A stretch of 64,000 bases of DNA from CAVRTM01 sp963724015 (GCA_963724015.1 CAVRTM010000004.1:744001-808000), one strand, 5' to 3'; shown: positions 7,954 through 17,481, numbered from the stretch's first letter. Numbers and translations are program-made. Notes: generated by a model from the sequence alone, not told the origin.

Positions 7954-9609
7954 GTGACCCCCGAACAGCTCGCGCTCGCCATCCGCTCTGTCCTGGCCGA
8001 TGCCGTGGCCGCCGGCGACCTCGCCGTGGCCGTGCCGGAGGACGTGCGGGTCGAGCGGCCGCGCAACCGCGACCACGGCGACTGGTCCACCAACATCGCC
8101 CTGCAGCTGGCCAAGGCGGCCGGCGTGCCGCCGCGGGAGGTCGCGACCGTGCTCGCCACCCGCCTCGCGACGGTCGCGGGGGTCAAGGGCGTCGACGTCG
8201 CCGGCCCGGGCTTCCTCAACATCACCCTGGACGCCGCCTCGGCGGGCGAGCTCGCCCGCACCATCGTCGAGGCCGGGTCGGCCTACGGCCGCGGGGACGC
8301 CGAAGCCGGGCACCGGATCAACCTCGAGTTCGTCTCGGCCAACCCGACCGGCCCGATCCACCTCGGCGGCACCCGGTGGGCGGCCGTCGGCGACGCCCTC
8401 GCCCGGGTCCTGCAGGCCTCCGGGGCCGACGTCACGCGGGAGTACTACTTCAACGACCACGGCGCCCAGATCGACCGGTTCGCGCGCTCGCTGCTGGCCG
8501 CGGCCAAGGGCGAGCCCGCCCCCGAGGACGGCTACGCCGGGGACTACATCGGCGACATCGCCTCGCGGGTGATGGCGCTCGAGCCCACGATCCTCGACCT
8601 GCCGGACGACGAGGCGCAGGAACGCTTCCGGGCCGTCGGGGTGGACCTGATGTTCGACGAGATCAAGGCTTCGCTGCACGACTTCGGCGTGGACTTCGAC
8701 GTCTACTTCCACGAGAACACGCTGCACGAGTCCGGTGCCGTGCAGCGCGCGGTCGACCGGCTGACCGGGCTGGGCGTCATGTACGAGAAGGACGGTGCCA
8801 CCTGGCTGCGCACCACCGACTACGGCGACGACAAGGACCGCGTCGTCCTCAAGTCCGACGGGCAGCCCGCCTACATCTCCGGTGACCTGGCCTACTACCT
8901 CGACAAGCGCGAGCGCGGCTTCGACCGGGTGTTCATCATGCTCGGCGCCGACCACCACGGCTACGTCTCGCGGATGATGGCCATGTGCGCCGCGTTCGGC
9001 GACACCCCGCACGAGAACCTCGAGATCCTCATCGGCCAGATGGTCAACCTGGTGCGCGACGGCCAGCCGGTGCGGATGAGCAAGCGGGCCGGCACCGTCG
9101 TGGTGATGGAGGACCTCGTCGAGGCCGTGGGGGTCGACGCCGCCCGCTACGCGCTGACCCGCTCCTCGAGCGACTCGACCATCGACATCGACCTCGACCT
9201 GCTGGTCCGGCGGGGCAACGAGAACCCTGTCTACTACGTGCAGTACGCCCACGCCCGCACCTGCAACGTGCGTCGGCTGGCGCTGGAGGACGGGCTGCGT
9301 ACCGAGGACGGCTTCGACCCCTCGCTGCTGACCCACGACACCGAGGCGGCGCTGCTGGCGATCCTCGGCGACTACCCGCGCGTGGTCGCGCAGGCGGCCC
9401 GGCTGCGCGAGCCGCACCGGGTCGCCCGCTACCTCGAGGACCTCGCCGGCCGGGCCCACAAGTGGTACGACGAGTGCCGCGTGCGTCCCAAGGGCGATGA
9501 GGAGATCACCGACCTGCACCGCACCCGCCTCTGGCTCAACGACGCGACCCGCGTCGTGCTCGCCAACGGCCTCGGCCTGCTCGGGGTGTCCGCCCCGGAG
9601 CGCCTGTAG
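7954..9609 (+). CDS. argS: Arginyl-tRNA synthetase
   Basis: Class I synthetase charging tRNA-Arg (551 aa, normal length). The N-terminal Arg-tRNA additional domain (residues 1-90) is followed by the HIGH-equivalent NPTGPIHLGGTR at about 125-136, the KMSKS-equivalent VRMSKRAGT at about 370-378 and the C-terminal anticodon-binding DALR domain (YARARTCN-like region QYAHARTCNVRRL onward). GTG start, probably leaderless. The stop shares one base with the GTG of lysA, so the two are co-transcribed. No frame breaks here, unlike several neighbours. Confidence 0.98.
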   Translation: MTPEQLALAIRSVLADAVAAGDLAVAVPEDVRVERPRNRDHGDWSTNIALQLAKAAGVPPREVATVLATRLATVAGVKGVDVAGPGFLNITLDAASAGELARTIVEAGSAYGRGDAEAGHRINLEFVSANPTGPIHLGGTRWAAVGDALARVLQASGADVTREYYFNDHGAQIDRFARSLLAAAKGEPAPEDGYAGDYIGDIASRVMALEPTILDLPDDEAQERFRAVGVDLMFDEIKASLHDFGVDFDVYFHENTLHESGAVQRAVDRLTGLGVMYEKDGATWLRTTDYGDDKDRVVLKSDGQPAYISGDLAYYLDKRERGFDRVFIMLGADHHGYVSRMMAMCAAFGDTPHENLEILIGQMVNLVRDGQPVRMSKRAGTVVVMEDLVEAVGVDAARYALTRSSSDSTIDIDLDLLVRRGNENPVYYVQYAHARTCNVRRLALEDGLRTEDGFDPSLLTHDTEAALLAILGDYPRVVAQAARLREPHRVARYLEDLAGRAHKWYDECRVRPKGDEEITDLHRTRLWLNDATRVVLANGLGLLGVSAPERL

Positions 9610-11030
9610 TGCGCGCCCACGAGGCCGGGGCGCTCCACGCCGAGGGCAGCAGCGGACCGTCCTGGCTGCGTCCGCCGCAGGACGTCAACGCGCTGGTCCG
9701 CCCGTTGTGGGCGGCCAACGTCGACCGCCGTGACGACGGCGCGCTGAGCGTGGCAGGCCTCGACGTGCGCGAGCTGGCGCGGCAGGTGGGCACCCCGGCC
9801 TACGTCGTGGACGAGGACGACTTCCGCGGCCGGGCCCGCGGGTTCAGGCAGTCCTTCGACGAGGCCTTCGCCGAGCTGTGCGGCGGCGCCGACGTCTACT
9901 ACGCGGGCAAGGCGTTCCTGTGCACTGCCGTCGCCCGCTGGGTGCGTGAGGAGGGCCTCTGCCTGGACGTCTGCTCCGGCGGCGAGCTCGCGGTCGCCAT
10001 CCGGGCCGGCTTTCCGGGGGCGCGGATCGCCTTGCACGGCAACAACAAGTCGACGGCAGAGATCGAGGCGGCCCTGGCCCACGGAGTCGGCCGCATCGTC
10101 GTGGACTCCTTCGAGGAGATCGACCGCATCGCGGCCGTGGCCGCCCGGCTCGGGGTCGTCGCGCCGGTGATGGTGCGCGTCACCGTCGGGGTCGAGGCCC
10201 ACACGCACGAGTACATCGCCACTGCCCACGAGGACCAGAAGTTCGGCTTCAGCCTGGCCGGGGGGCAGGCCGCCGAGGCCGTCCGGCAGATCCTGAAGCG
10301 GCGGAGCCAGATGTCGCTGCGCGGGCTGCACAGCCACATCGGCAGCCAGATCTTCGACGTGAGCGGCTTCGAGGTCGCCGCACGGCGCGTGCTCGACCTG
10401 CGCCTGCAGGTCGCGCGCGAGCACGGTGTCGAGGTGCCCGAGCTCGACCTCGGTGGCGGTTTCGGCATCGCCTACACCACCCAGCACGACCCGCTGACGC
10501 CCCGGGACCTGGCTGCCGGCATGGCCGAGATCATCGGGCGCGCCTGCCGCGCCGACGGCGTCAGCGTGCCGCGCATCTCGATCGAGCCGGGTCGTGCGAT
10601 CGCCGGTCCGAGCACCTTCACGCTCTACGAGGTGGGCACCGTCAAGCAGGTCCTGCTCGACGGGAACGCTTCTCGCACCTACGTGGCCGTCGATGGGGGG
10701 ATGAGCGACAACATCCGTCCCGCCCTCTACGACGCCGACTACTCCTGCACCGTGGCCAACCGGGTGAGCGAGCAGCCGCCGGCGCTCGGCCGCGTCGTCG
10801 GCAAGCACTGCGAGAGCGGCGACATCGTCGTCAAGGACGAGTTCGTGCCGTCGGACATCGCCCCCGGCGACCTGCTGGCCGTGCCCGGCACGGGCGCGTA
10901 CTGCCGGAGCCTCTCCAGCCAGTACAACCACGTCCCGCGCCCGCCGGTGGTCGCCGTCCGGGACGGCGTGGCGCGCGTCATCGTGCGCCGCGAGACGATC
11001 GAGGACCTGCTGGGTCTGGACGTCGACTGA
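9609..11030 (+). CDS. lysA: Diaminopimelate decarboxylase
   Basis: PLP enzyme for the last step of lysine synthesis (meso-diaminopimelate to L-lysine + CO2), 473 aa. The fold-type III barrel shows the PLP lysine in VYYAGKAFLC (about residue 100), the phosphate-binding region LDLGGGFG, EPGRAIAGPS, and the C-terminal beta domain with the CESGD motif. The GTG start overlaps the argS stop codon by one base. argS-lysA-hom-thrC-thrB is the standard actinobacterial order, tying lysine and threonine synthesis together. Confidence 0.98.
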   Translation: MRAHEAGALHAEGSSGPSWLRPPQDVNALVRPLWAANVDRRDDGALSVAGLDVRELARQVGTPAYVVDEDDFRGRARGFRQSFDEAFAELCGGADVYYAGKAFLCTAVARWVREEGLCLDVCSGGELAVAIRAGFPGARIALHGNNKSTAEIEAALAHGVGRIVVDSFEEIDRIAAVAARLGVVAPVMVRVTVGVEAHTHEYIATAHEDQKFGFSLAGGQAAEAVRQILKRRSQMSLRGLHSHIGSQIFDVSGFEVAARRVLDLRLQVAREHGVEVPELDLGGGFGIAYTTQHDPLTPRDLAAGMAEIIGRACRADGVSVPRISIEPGRAIAGPSTFTLYEVGTVKQVLLDGNASRTYVAVDGGMSDNIRPALYDADYSCTVANRVSEQPPALGRVVGKHCESGDIVVKDEFVPSDIAPGDLLAVPGTGAYCRSLSSQYNHVPRPPVVAVRDGVARVIVRRETIEDLLGLDVD

Positions 11031-11178
11031 TCCGGGCCGGTGGGCCGACCAGGCTGCAGGAGGCGGTGGCCGCAGGGCGGTCCAGGGTCCGGATGGCGGA
11101 ACGACGGGAGTTCAGCACGTGGACAGCGGGCAGGATGACAGCGGGTTTCCCGGCGCCGGGCCGGGTGGAGGAGCGAGC
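11031..11178 (+). other. Intergenic region between lysA and hom
   Basis: 148 bp upstream of the preferred hom start. It holds a GTG at 11119 that would extend Hom by 20 Gly/Ser-rich residues and, close to the preferred start, a strong ggaggag element. I see no clear attenuator peptide or riboswitch. Confidence 0.5.
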
Positions 11179-12510
11179 GTGAGTGAGAGCGACAAGCGGC
11201 CACTGAAGGTGGCCTTGCTGGGCTGCGGCGTCGTCGGCACGGCCGTGGCCCGCATGCTGACCGACAACGCCGTGGACCTTGCGGCGCGGGTGGGCCGGCC
11301 GCTGGAGGTCGTCGGCATCGCGGTGCGCCGTCCCGGCAAGGACCGCTCGGCCACCGGCGTGGACCCGTCGCTGTTCACCAGCAACGCCGAGGAGCTGGTC
11401 ACCCGCGCCGACGTGGTGGTCGAGGTGATCGGGGGCATCGAGCCGGCCCGCACCCTGATCCTGCGCGCGATGGAGCACGGGGCCGGCGTGGTCACCGCCA
11501 ACAAGGCGCTGCTGGCCGAGGACGGCCCGACCCTCTACCAGGCGGCTGCCGACCACGGCGTCGACCTCTACTACGAGGCCTCCGTCGCCGGGGCGATCCC
11601 GCTGCTGCGCCCGCTGCGCGAGTCCCTGGCCGGTGACGACGTCCGCCGGGTCCTCGGCATCGTCAACGGCACCACCAACTACGTGCTGGACAAGATGGAC
11701 TCCACCGGCGCCGGTTTCACCGAGGCGGTGGAGCAGGCGCAGGCCCTCGGCTACGCCGAGGCCGACCCGACCGCCGACCTCGAGGGCTTCGACGCCGCGG
11801 CGAAGGCAGCGATCCTGGCGTCGCTGGCCTTCCACACCCGGGTCAGCGGCAAGGACGTCTACCGCGAGGGCATCACCGAGGTCAGCGCGGCGGACGTCGC
11901 TGCAGCGCGCGAGATGGACTGTGTCGTCAAGCTGCTGGCCATCTGCGAGCGCACGGCGCCCGGCACCGCGGATGACGGCGTGAGCGTCCGCGTGCACCCC
12001 GCGATGATCCCGCGCACCCACCCGCTGGCCGGCGTGCGCGAGGCGTTCAACGCGGTCTTCGTCGAGGCGGACGCGGCGGGGCAGCTGATGTTCTACGGAC
12101 CCGGCGCCGGTGGCGACCCGACCGCCTCCGCCGTCCTCGGTGACATCGTCGCCGTGGCGCGGCACCGGGTCGTGGGCGGACGCGGCCCGGGGGAGTCGAC
12201 CTACGCCGACCTGCCGATCCTGGACATGGGCCAGGCCGCCACCCGCTACCACATCAGCCTCGACGTCCTGGACCGTCCGGGGGTGCTCGCCCAGGTCGCG
12301 ACCGCCTTCGCCGAGCACGAGGTGTCGATCGAGACGGTGCGCCAGCAGCTGCTCAAGGTCGACCCCGACGGAGCCGGTGACCGGCGCGCCAGCCTCGTCG
12401 TGGTCACCCACACCGCCACCGACGCGGCGCTGTCGGCCACGGTCGACGCCCTCGCGGCGCTGCCGACCGTGCGCGGTGTCACGTCCGTCATGCGCGTCGA
12501 AGGAGAGTGA
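11179..12510 (+). CDS. hom: Homoserine dehydrogenase
   Basis: NAD(P)-dependent reduction of aspartate semialdehyde to homoserine, the branch point to threonine and methionine. Rossmann motif LLGCGVVGTA at the N-terminus, catalytic domain with VTANKALLAE, YYEASVAGAIP and NGTTNYVLDKM, and a C-terminal ACT domain from about residue 357 (YHISLDVLDRPGVLAQVA) that usually mediates threonine feedback. I chose GTG 11179 because GGAGGAG lies 7-8 nt upstream and residues before it are low-complexity; GTG 11119 is the alternative. 443 aa is the usual length for the ACT-bearing class. Confidence 0.96.
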   Translation: MSESDKRPLKVALLGCGVVGTAVARMLTDNAVDLAARVGRPLEVVGIAVRRPGKDRSATGVDPSLFTSNAEELVTRADVVVEVIGGIEPARTLILRAMEHGAGVVTANKALLAEDGPTLYQAAADHGVDLYYEASVAGAIPLLRPLRESLAGDDVRRVLGIVNGTTNYVLDKMDSTGAGFTEAVEQAQALGYAEADPTADLEGFDAAAKAAILASLAFHTRVSGKDVYREGITEVSAADVAAAREMDCVVKLLAICERTAPGTADDGVSVRVHPAMIPRTHPLAGVREAFNAVFVEADAAGQLMFYGPGAGGDPTASAVLGDIVAVARHRVVGGRGPGESTYADLPILDMGQAATRYHISLDVLDRPGVLAQVATAFAEHEVSIETVRQQLLKVDPDGAGDRRASLVVVTHTATDAALSATVDALAALPTVRGVTSVMRVEGE

Positions 12511-12512
12511 CC

Positions 12513-13598
12513 ATGGCTTCCCTGTGGCGTGGCGTGATCGAGGAGTACCGCGACCGGCTGCCGTCGCTCGCGGGTGCCCCGGTGGTCACCCTCGGCGAGG
12601 GCGGCACGCCGCTGGTCCTCGCGGCCCACCTCTCCGAGGTCGTCGGCGCCGAGGTCCACATCAAGTACGAGGGGCTCAACCCGACCGGCTCGTTCAAGGA
12701 CCGCGGGATGACCACGGCGATCTCCGTGGCCGCCCGCGCCGGCGCCCGGGCCGTCATCTGCGCCTCCACCGGCAACACCAGCGCCTCCGCGGCCGCCTAC
12801 GCCACCAAGGCGGGGATGACGTGCGGCGTGCTCGTGCCGGAGGGCAAGATCGCGATGGGCAAGCTCAGCCAGGCCATCGCCCACGGCGCCACGCTGCTGC
12901 AGGTGGCGGGCAACTTCGACGACTGCCTGACCCTGGCGCGCAAGCTCGCGGAGGCCTACCCGGTCGAGCTGGTCAACTCCGTCAACCCGGCGCGGATCGA
13001 GGGGCAGAAGACCGCCTCGTTCGAGGTGGTGGACGCGCTCGGGGACGCCCCCGACATCCACTGCCTGCCGGTCGGCAACGCCGGCAACATCACGGCGTAC
13101 TGGCGCGGTTACCGCGAGTACTGCGTCGACGCTGCCCTGCCCGGCCCCGCCACCCGGCTGCCGCGGATGTGGGGGTTCCAGGCCGAGGGGGCGGCTCCCA
13201 TCGTGCTGGGCCACCCCGTCGACCACCCCGAGACCATCGCCACCGCGATCCGGATCGGCAACCCGGCGTCCTGGTCGCAGGCCGAGCGGGCGCGGGACGA
13301 GTCCGGCGGCATGATCAGGGCCGTCTCCGACGCGCAGATCCTGGCCGCCCACCGGCTGCTGTCCTCCCGCGAGGGCATCTTCGTCGAGCCCGCGTCGGCG
13401 GCCAGCGTCGCCGGCCTGCTGGCGGCCGCCGAGGAGGGGCTGGTGCCGTCCGGCGCCCGCGTCGTCTGCACGGTGACCGGCCACGGGCTCAAGGACCCGC
13501 AGTGGGCGCTGAAGGACCTCGAAGGGGTCGACATCACCCCGACCCGGGTGCCCGTCGACGCCTTCACCGCCGCCGGGGCCCTCGGGCTGGAGGGCTGA
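12513..13598 (+). CDS. thrC: Threonine synthase
   Basis: PLP-dependent conversion of O-phosphohomoserine to threonine (361 aa). The PLP lysine is in PTGSFKDRG (about residue 61), the phosphate-binding loop is in PVGNAGNITA, and STGNTSASAAAYA marks the substrate-binding segment. ATG 12513 is chosen because AAGGAG lies about 8 nt upstream. A GTG 6 nt earlier overlaps the hom stop but would sit too close to that element. It follows hom almost without a gap, in one operon with thrB. Confidence 0.97.
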   Translation: MASLWRGVIEEYRDRLPSLAGAPVVTLGEGGTPLVLAAHLSEVVGAEVHIKYEGLNPTGSFKDRGMTTAISVAARAGARAVICASTGNTSASAAAYATKAGMTCGVLVPEGKIAMGKLSQAIAHGATLLQVAGNFDDCLTLARKLAEAYPVELVNSVNPARIEGQKTASFEVVDALGDAPDIHCLPVGNAGNITAYWRGYREYCVDAALPGPATRLPRMWGFQAEGAAPIVLGHPVDHPETIATAIRIGNPASWSQAERARDESGGMIRAVSDAQILAAHRLLSSREGIFVEPASAASVAGLLAAAEEGLVPSGARVVCTVTGHGLKDPQWALKDLEGVDITPTRVPVDAFTAAGALGLEG

Positions 13599-13600
13599 CC

Positions 13601-14620
13601 GTGGTGCGGTCCTGGCCGCGCGGCCCGGCACCGGGCGTGCTCGAGGTGCGCGTGCCCGGCAGCAGCGCCAACATCGGCCCGGGCTTCGACTCGGTCGGCA
13701 TGGCGCTCGGGATCTGGGACACCTACCTCGTGTCGCTGACCGGCGCCCCGGGGCTGGAGATCGTGCTGGAGGGGGAGGGGGACGACGACGTGCCGCGCGA
13801 CGAGCGGCACCTGGTCCACCGGTCGATGCTGCGCGCCTGGGCCGCGCTCGGCGTGCACCCGCCCGAGGGCATCCGGATGGTCTGTCGCAACACCGTGCGC
13901 CAAGGGCGTGGGCTGGGTTCCTCGGCGGCGGCCATCGTCGCGGGTGTCGTTGCCGCACAAGGGCTTCACGACGCGGCGCGGCACGGACCGGCCCACGACG
14001 TGGCTGGTTTCGACCGGTGCTTCACCAACGACCTCGCGAGCGCCGTGGAGGGTCACCCCGACAACGCCTCCGCCAGCGTCTACGGCGGCATGACCGTCTC
14101 CTGGGCCGATGACGCCCTCCCCGGCCGGGTGCACTCGGTGCAGCTGGACGTCCATCCCGACGTGGTCCCGGTGGTGCTGGTGCCCGCGACGACGCTGCCG
14201 ACGTCGACGGCACGCGCGGTGCTCCCCGAGCGCATCCCGCACGCCCAGGCCGCTCTCAACTCCGGCCGCAGTGCCCTGCTGGTGCAGGCCGTGACCCGTC
14301 GCCCCGACCTCCTGCTGCCGGCCACCCGCGAATGGCTGCACCAGGAGCAGCGGAGGGCGTCCTTCCCGGCGACCATGGCACTGGTGGACACGCTGAGGGC
14401 GGGCGGTCATGCCGCGGTGGTCTCCGGCGCCGGTCCGAGCGTGCTGGTGCTGGCCACCACGGCCACGAGCCGGTCGGTGCGGGCCCTCGTGGACCAGCGG
14501 GTCTGGCACGTCCTGGAGCCGGGAATGCCCTCCACCGGCGCCAGCGTCAGGCGTGTTACATTGAGGGAGCAGCCGGCGGAGACCGCCGAGCATCGTGCGA
14601 CATCGCAACGGCTGCACTAA
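13601..14620 (+). CDS. thrB: Homoserine kinase
   Basis: GHMP kinase phosphorylating homoserine for threonine synthase (about 339 aa). It has the N-terminal PGSSANIGPGFDS, the ATP loop GRGLGSSAAAIVAG at about residues 102-115 and the C-terminal GAGPSVLVL motif. Start: GTG at 13601, with a second GTG directly after it (13604), 2-5 nt downstream of the thrC stop. It ends the hom-thrC-thrB operon and is followed by a hairpin. Confidence 0.95.
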   Translation: MVRSWPRGPAPGVLEVRVPGSSANIGPGFDSVGMALGIWDTYLVSLTGAPGLEIVLEGEGDDDVPRDERHLVHRSMLRAWAALGVHPPEGIRMVCRNTVRQGRGLGSSAAAIVAGVVAAQGLHDAARHGPAHDVAGFDRCFTNDLASAVEGHPDNASASVYGGMTVSWADDALPGRVHSVQLDVHPDVVPVVLVPATTLPTSTARAVLPERIPHAQAALNSGRSALLVQAVTRRPDLLLPATREWLHQEQRRASFPATMALVDTLRAGGHAAVVSGAGPSVLVLATTATSRSVRALVDQRVWHVLEPGMPSTGASVRRVTLREQPAETAEHRATSQRLH

Positions 14621-14622
14621 CC

Positions 14623-14676
14623 ACCACGAGAGCGCAACGCCACGTTGCGTACGACGCACTGCGCGGCGCTCGTGGT
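14623..14676 (+). terminator. Branched hairpin between thrB and rho
   Basis: Outer stem accacgag (14623-14630) / ctcgtggt (14669-14676), enclosing a second stem cgcaacg (14633-14639) / cgttgcg (14643-14649). It begins 2 nt after the thrB stop and lies about 80 nt before rho. It could end the threonine operon or be part of the rho leader. Confidence 0.55.
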
Positions 14677-14758
14677 TCTCTCCTGGTCAGGTTCCTCCTG
14701 ATCCACATCCCCGGTCCCGGTTTCTTCCCGGACCGAATACGAGGGGGAAGGATCCTTC

Positions 14759-16960
14759 GTGACAGACACCACCGACTTCGCCGCGGCACCCGCCGCCGAC
14801 GAGTCTCCCCGCCGCAGTGGCGGGCTCTCCACCATGCGGCTGGCCGAGCTGCAGGGCCTGGCCAGCAGCCTTGGCCTCAGCGGCACCGGCAAGATGCGCA
14901 AGGGGGACCTGGTCACCGCGATCCGCGCCCGCCAGAGCGGCGGCCAGGCCGCTGCGGCTCCCGTGGCCTCCTCAGCGCGCACGGCGTCCGTGACCTCGGA
15001 CGCCTCCGGTTCCGAAGCCGCCGCGCCCGCGCAGGAGGGCACCACCGCGGCGCCGACGGGGCGTGCCGCCCGGACCTCCCGCCGCGCCGGTCGCCCGGCC
15101 GGCTCAGCCGACTCCGCCCCGGGAGGGCAGGAGTCCGGCGCCCCCCGTGACCACGACACCACGGGCACGCAGGACACGCAGGACACGCAGGGGACGCGGG
15201 GGACCCAGGGGGCTCACGACACGCAGGACACCCGGGCCGCGGAGGTTCGGGAGCCCCGTGACGGTGCTCCGGAGCAGCGCCGCGGCGAGCGGAGCCAGGA
15301 CGGGCAGGGCCAGGACGGGCGGGGCCAGGGCGAGCAGGGCCAGGGCGAGCAGGGCGAGGCGAACCGCTCGCGGGGCCGGGGTCGCGACGACCGCTCGGAC
15401 AGCCGTACCGACACCAGGGTCGACCGGTCGGACCACCGGAACGGCAGCCGCGGGGAGAGCCGGAGCGAGGACCGCCCGGAGCGCCGTGGGGACCGCTTCG
15501 ACAACCGGGGCGAGAGCCGTGGGGACCGTTCCGACAACCGGGGCGAGGGCCGGGGTGACGGTGCTGACAACCGGAACGAGGGCCGCAGCGACCGCTCGGA
15601 CAACCGGGGCGACGGCGGGTCGCGCTACGACCGCGACACCCGCAGCACGCGCAGCAACGAGGCGGACGACGACGAGCGCGGCGGTCGCCGCCGCAACCGT
15701 CAGCGCTCCCGCGACCGCAAGCGCGGCGGCACCCGCCGCGAGGGTGAGGGCTACGGCAGCGGCGGCTACGGCAGTGGCGGCGAGCAGGCCGACACCATCC
15801 ACGACGACGACGTCCTGATCCCCGTGGCGGGCATCCTCGACGTGCTCGACAACTACGCGTTCGTGCGCACCAGCGGCTACCTCCCCGGCGACAACGACGT
15901 CTACGTGCCGCTGGGCATCGTCAAGAAGAACGGTCTGCGCAAGGGTGACGCCGTCACCGGCGCGGTCAAGGCGCTCGCCGAGGGCGAGCAGCCGCCGGCC
16001 CGCCAGAAGTTCAACGCGCTGGTCCGGCTGGACACGGTCAACGGCAAAACTCCCGAGGAGTCCCGCGGCCGGGTGGAGTTCGGCAAGCTGACGCCGCTCT
16101 ACCCCCAGGAGCGGCTGCGGCTCGAGACCGAGCAGAACATCCTCTCGACCCGCCTGATCGACCTCATCGCGCCGATCGGCAAGGGGCAGCGGGGCCTGAT
16201 CGTCAGCCCGCCCAAGGCCGGCAAGACGCTCATCCTCCAGGCGATCGCCAACGCCATCACCGTCAACAACCCCGAGGCGCACCTCATGATCGTCCTGGTG
16301 GACGAGCGCCCCGAGGAGGTCACGGACATGCAGCGCACGGTCAAGGGTGAGGTCATCGCCTCCACCTTCGACCGGCCGGCCACCGACCACACCACGGTCG
16401 CCGAGCTGGCGATCGAGCGGGCCAAGCGCCTGGTCGAGCTCGGGCACGACGTCGTGGTCCTGCTGGACTCGATCACCCGCCTGGGACGGGCTTACAACCT
16501 CGCCGCCCCGGCGAGCGGCCGCATCCTCTCCGGCGGTGTCGACTCCAGCGCCCTCTACCCGCCCAAGCGCTTCTTCGGCGCGGCGCGCAACATCGAGCAC
16601 GGTGGCTCCCTCACCATCTTGGCCACCGCGCTGGTGGAGACGGGGTCCAAGATGGACGAGGTCATCTTCGAGGAGTTCAAGGGCACCGGGAACATGGAGC
16701 TGCGGCTGTCCCGCTCCCTCGCGGACCGACGCATCTTCCCGGCCATCGACGTCAACCCCTCCGGCACGCGTCGCGAGGAGATCCTGATGGCGGGCGAGGA
16801 GCTCAAGATCGTCTGGAAGCTGCGCCGGGTGCTGTCCGCCCTCGACCAGCAGCAGGGCATCGAGCTGCTGATCGACCGGCTGAAGAAGTCCAAGAGCAAC
16901 GTGGAGTTCCTCATGCAGGTGCAGAAGACGTCCTCGATCCAGATGGACGACGACGCCTGA
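14759..16960 (+). CDS. rho: Transcription termination factor Rho with large disordered insert
   Basis: Hexameric RNA-dependent ATPase that terminates transcription. The 733-aa form has a Rho_N domain (about residues 20-60, STMRLAELQGLASSLGL), then a roughly 285-residue insert very rich in Arg, Asp, Gly, Ser and Gln with DTQDTQGT- and DRSDNRGE-type repeats, then the cold-shock-like RNA-binding domain (about 350-420, VLIPVAGILDVLDNYAFVR) and the RecA-like motor with Walker A SPPKAGKT (about 476-483), LVDERPEEV and the Q/R-loop regions. The GTG start has gagggggaagg about 8 nt upstream. High-G+C actinobacterial Rho proteins commonly carry such inserts, thought to aid RNA binding. Confidence 0.97.
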   Translation: MTDTTDFAAAPAADESPRRSGGLSTMRLAELQGLASSLGLSGTGKMRKGDLVTAIRARQSGGQAAAAPVASSARTASVTSDASGSEAAAPAQEGTTAAPTGRAARTSRRAGRPAGSADSAPGGQESGAPRDHDTTGTQDTQDTQGTRGTQGAHDTQDTRAAEVREPRDGAPEQRRGERSQDGQGQDGRGQGEQGQGEQGEANRSRGRGRDDRSDSRTDTRVDRSDHRNGSRGESRSEDRPERRGDRFDNRGESRGDRSDNRGEGRGDGADNRNEGRSDRSDNRGDGGSRYDRDTRSTRSNEADDDERGGRRRNRQRSRDRKRGGTRREGEGYGSGGYGSGGEQADTIHDDDVLIPVAGILDVLDNYAFVRTSGYLPGDNDVYVPLGIVKKNGLRKGDAVTGAVKALAEGEQPPARQKFNALVRLDTVNGKTPEESRGRVEFGKLTPLYPQERLRLETEQNILSTRLIDLIAPIGKGQRGLIVSPPKAGKTLILQAIANAITVNNPEAHLMIVLVDERPEEVTDMQRTVKGEVIASTFDRPATDHTTVAELAIERAKRLVELGHDVVVLLDSITRLGRAYNLAAPASGRILSGGVDSSALYPPKRFFGAARNIEHGGSLTILATALVETGSKMDEVIFEEFKGTGNMELRLSRSLADRRIFPAIDVNPSGTRREEILMAGEELKIVWKLRRVLSALDQQQGIELLIDRLKKSKSNVEFLMQVQKTSSIQMDDDA

Positions 16961-17003
16961 CGGCAGCGCCACCGGCGGTCCTGCGGGAACGTGACCACGT
17001 CGT

Positions 17004-17034
17004 GAAGCCCGTTCAGCTAGTCTGAGCGGGCTTC
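17004..17034. terminator. Hairpin after rho
   Basis: gaagcccg (17004-17011) pairs with cgggcttc (17027-17034) over a 15-nt loop, 44 bp after the rho stop. It lacks a T-tract but is placed as a terminator would be. Confidence 0.5.
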
Positions 17035-17055
17035 ACTACGTCAATTGGCGTAGTG
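17034..17055. promoter_or_regulatory. Operator-like palindrome before the receiver gene
   Basis: cactacg (17034-17040) and cgtagtg (17049-17055) form a 7-bp inverted repeat around tcaattgg, about 37 bp upstream of the second receiver gene and abutting the rho terminator hairpin. The A/T-rich centre is unusual in this DNA. It may bind a dimeric regulator; which one is unknown. Confidence 0.4.
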
Positions 17056-17091
17056 ACTCGACCTCGACGCCCCGTAGGAGCTGATCGAACG

Positions 17092-17481
17092 ATGACGGCC
17101 GCCGCACCGGATCGAATCCTGGTCGCCGACGACGACGGGGACATCCGCGACCTGGTCGTCTTCAAGCTGACCCAGGCCGGGTACAACGTCGAGGCCGTCG
17201 AGGACGGCGCCGCGGCCCTCACCTCGATCGAGGCGCAGCTGCCCCGGCTGGCCATCCTGGACGTCATGATGCCTGGGCTCTCGGGCATCGACGTGCTGCG
17301 CAAGGTGCGGGCCGACGCACGGCTCAAGGACCTCGAGGTCATCCTGCTCACCGCCAAGTCCCGCGACATCGACGTCGACGCGGGCTTCGCCACCGGAGCC
17401 AGCGACTACGTCATCAAGCCGTTCAGCCCCCGGGAGCTGCTGCACCGGGTCAACGCGTTGGTGGCCCGGGCCACGGCGTGA
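17092..17481 (+). CDS. Single-domain response regulator (first gene of signalling/GT2 cassette)
   Basis: Receiver-only protein of 129 aa with DRILVADDDGDIRD, phospho-acceptor Asp in LAILDVMMPGLSG, Thr in VILLTAKS and Lys in YVIKPFSPRELL. ATG 17092 has taggag 11 nt upstream; the longer GTG 17053 start would read through the upstream palindrome and is less likely. Its TGA overlaps the GTG of the HEAT-repeat gene by 4 nt. The histidine kinase three genes on is the natural phosphodonor (inference from operon structure). Confidence 0.88.
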   Translation: MTAAAPDRILVADDDGDIRDLVVFKLTQAGYNVEAVEDGAAALTSIEAQLPRLAILDVMMPGLSGIDVLRKVRADARLKDLEVILLTAKSRDIDVDAGFATGASDYVIKPFSPRELLHRVNALVARATA

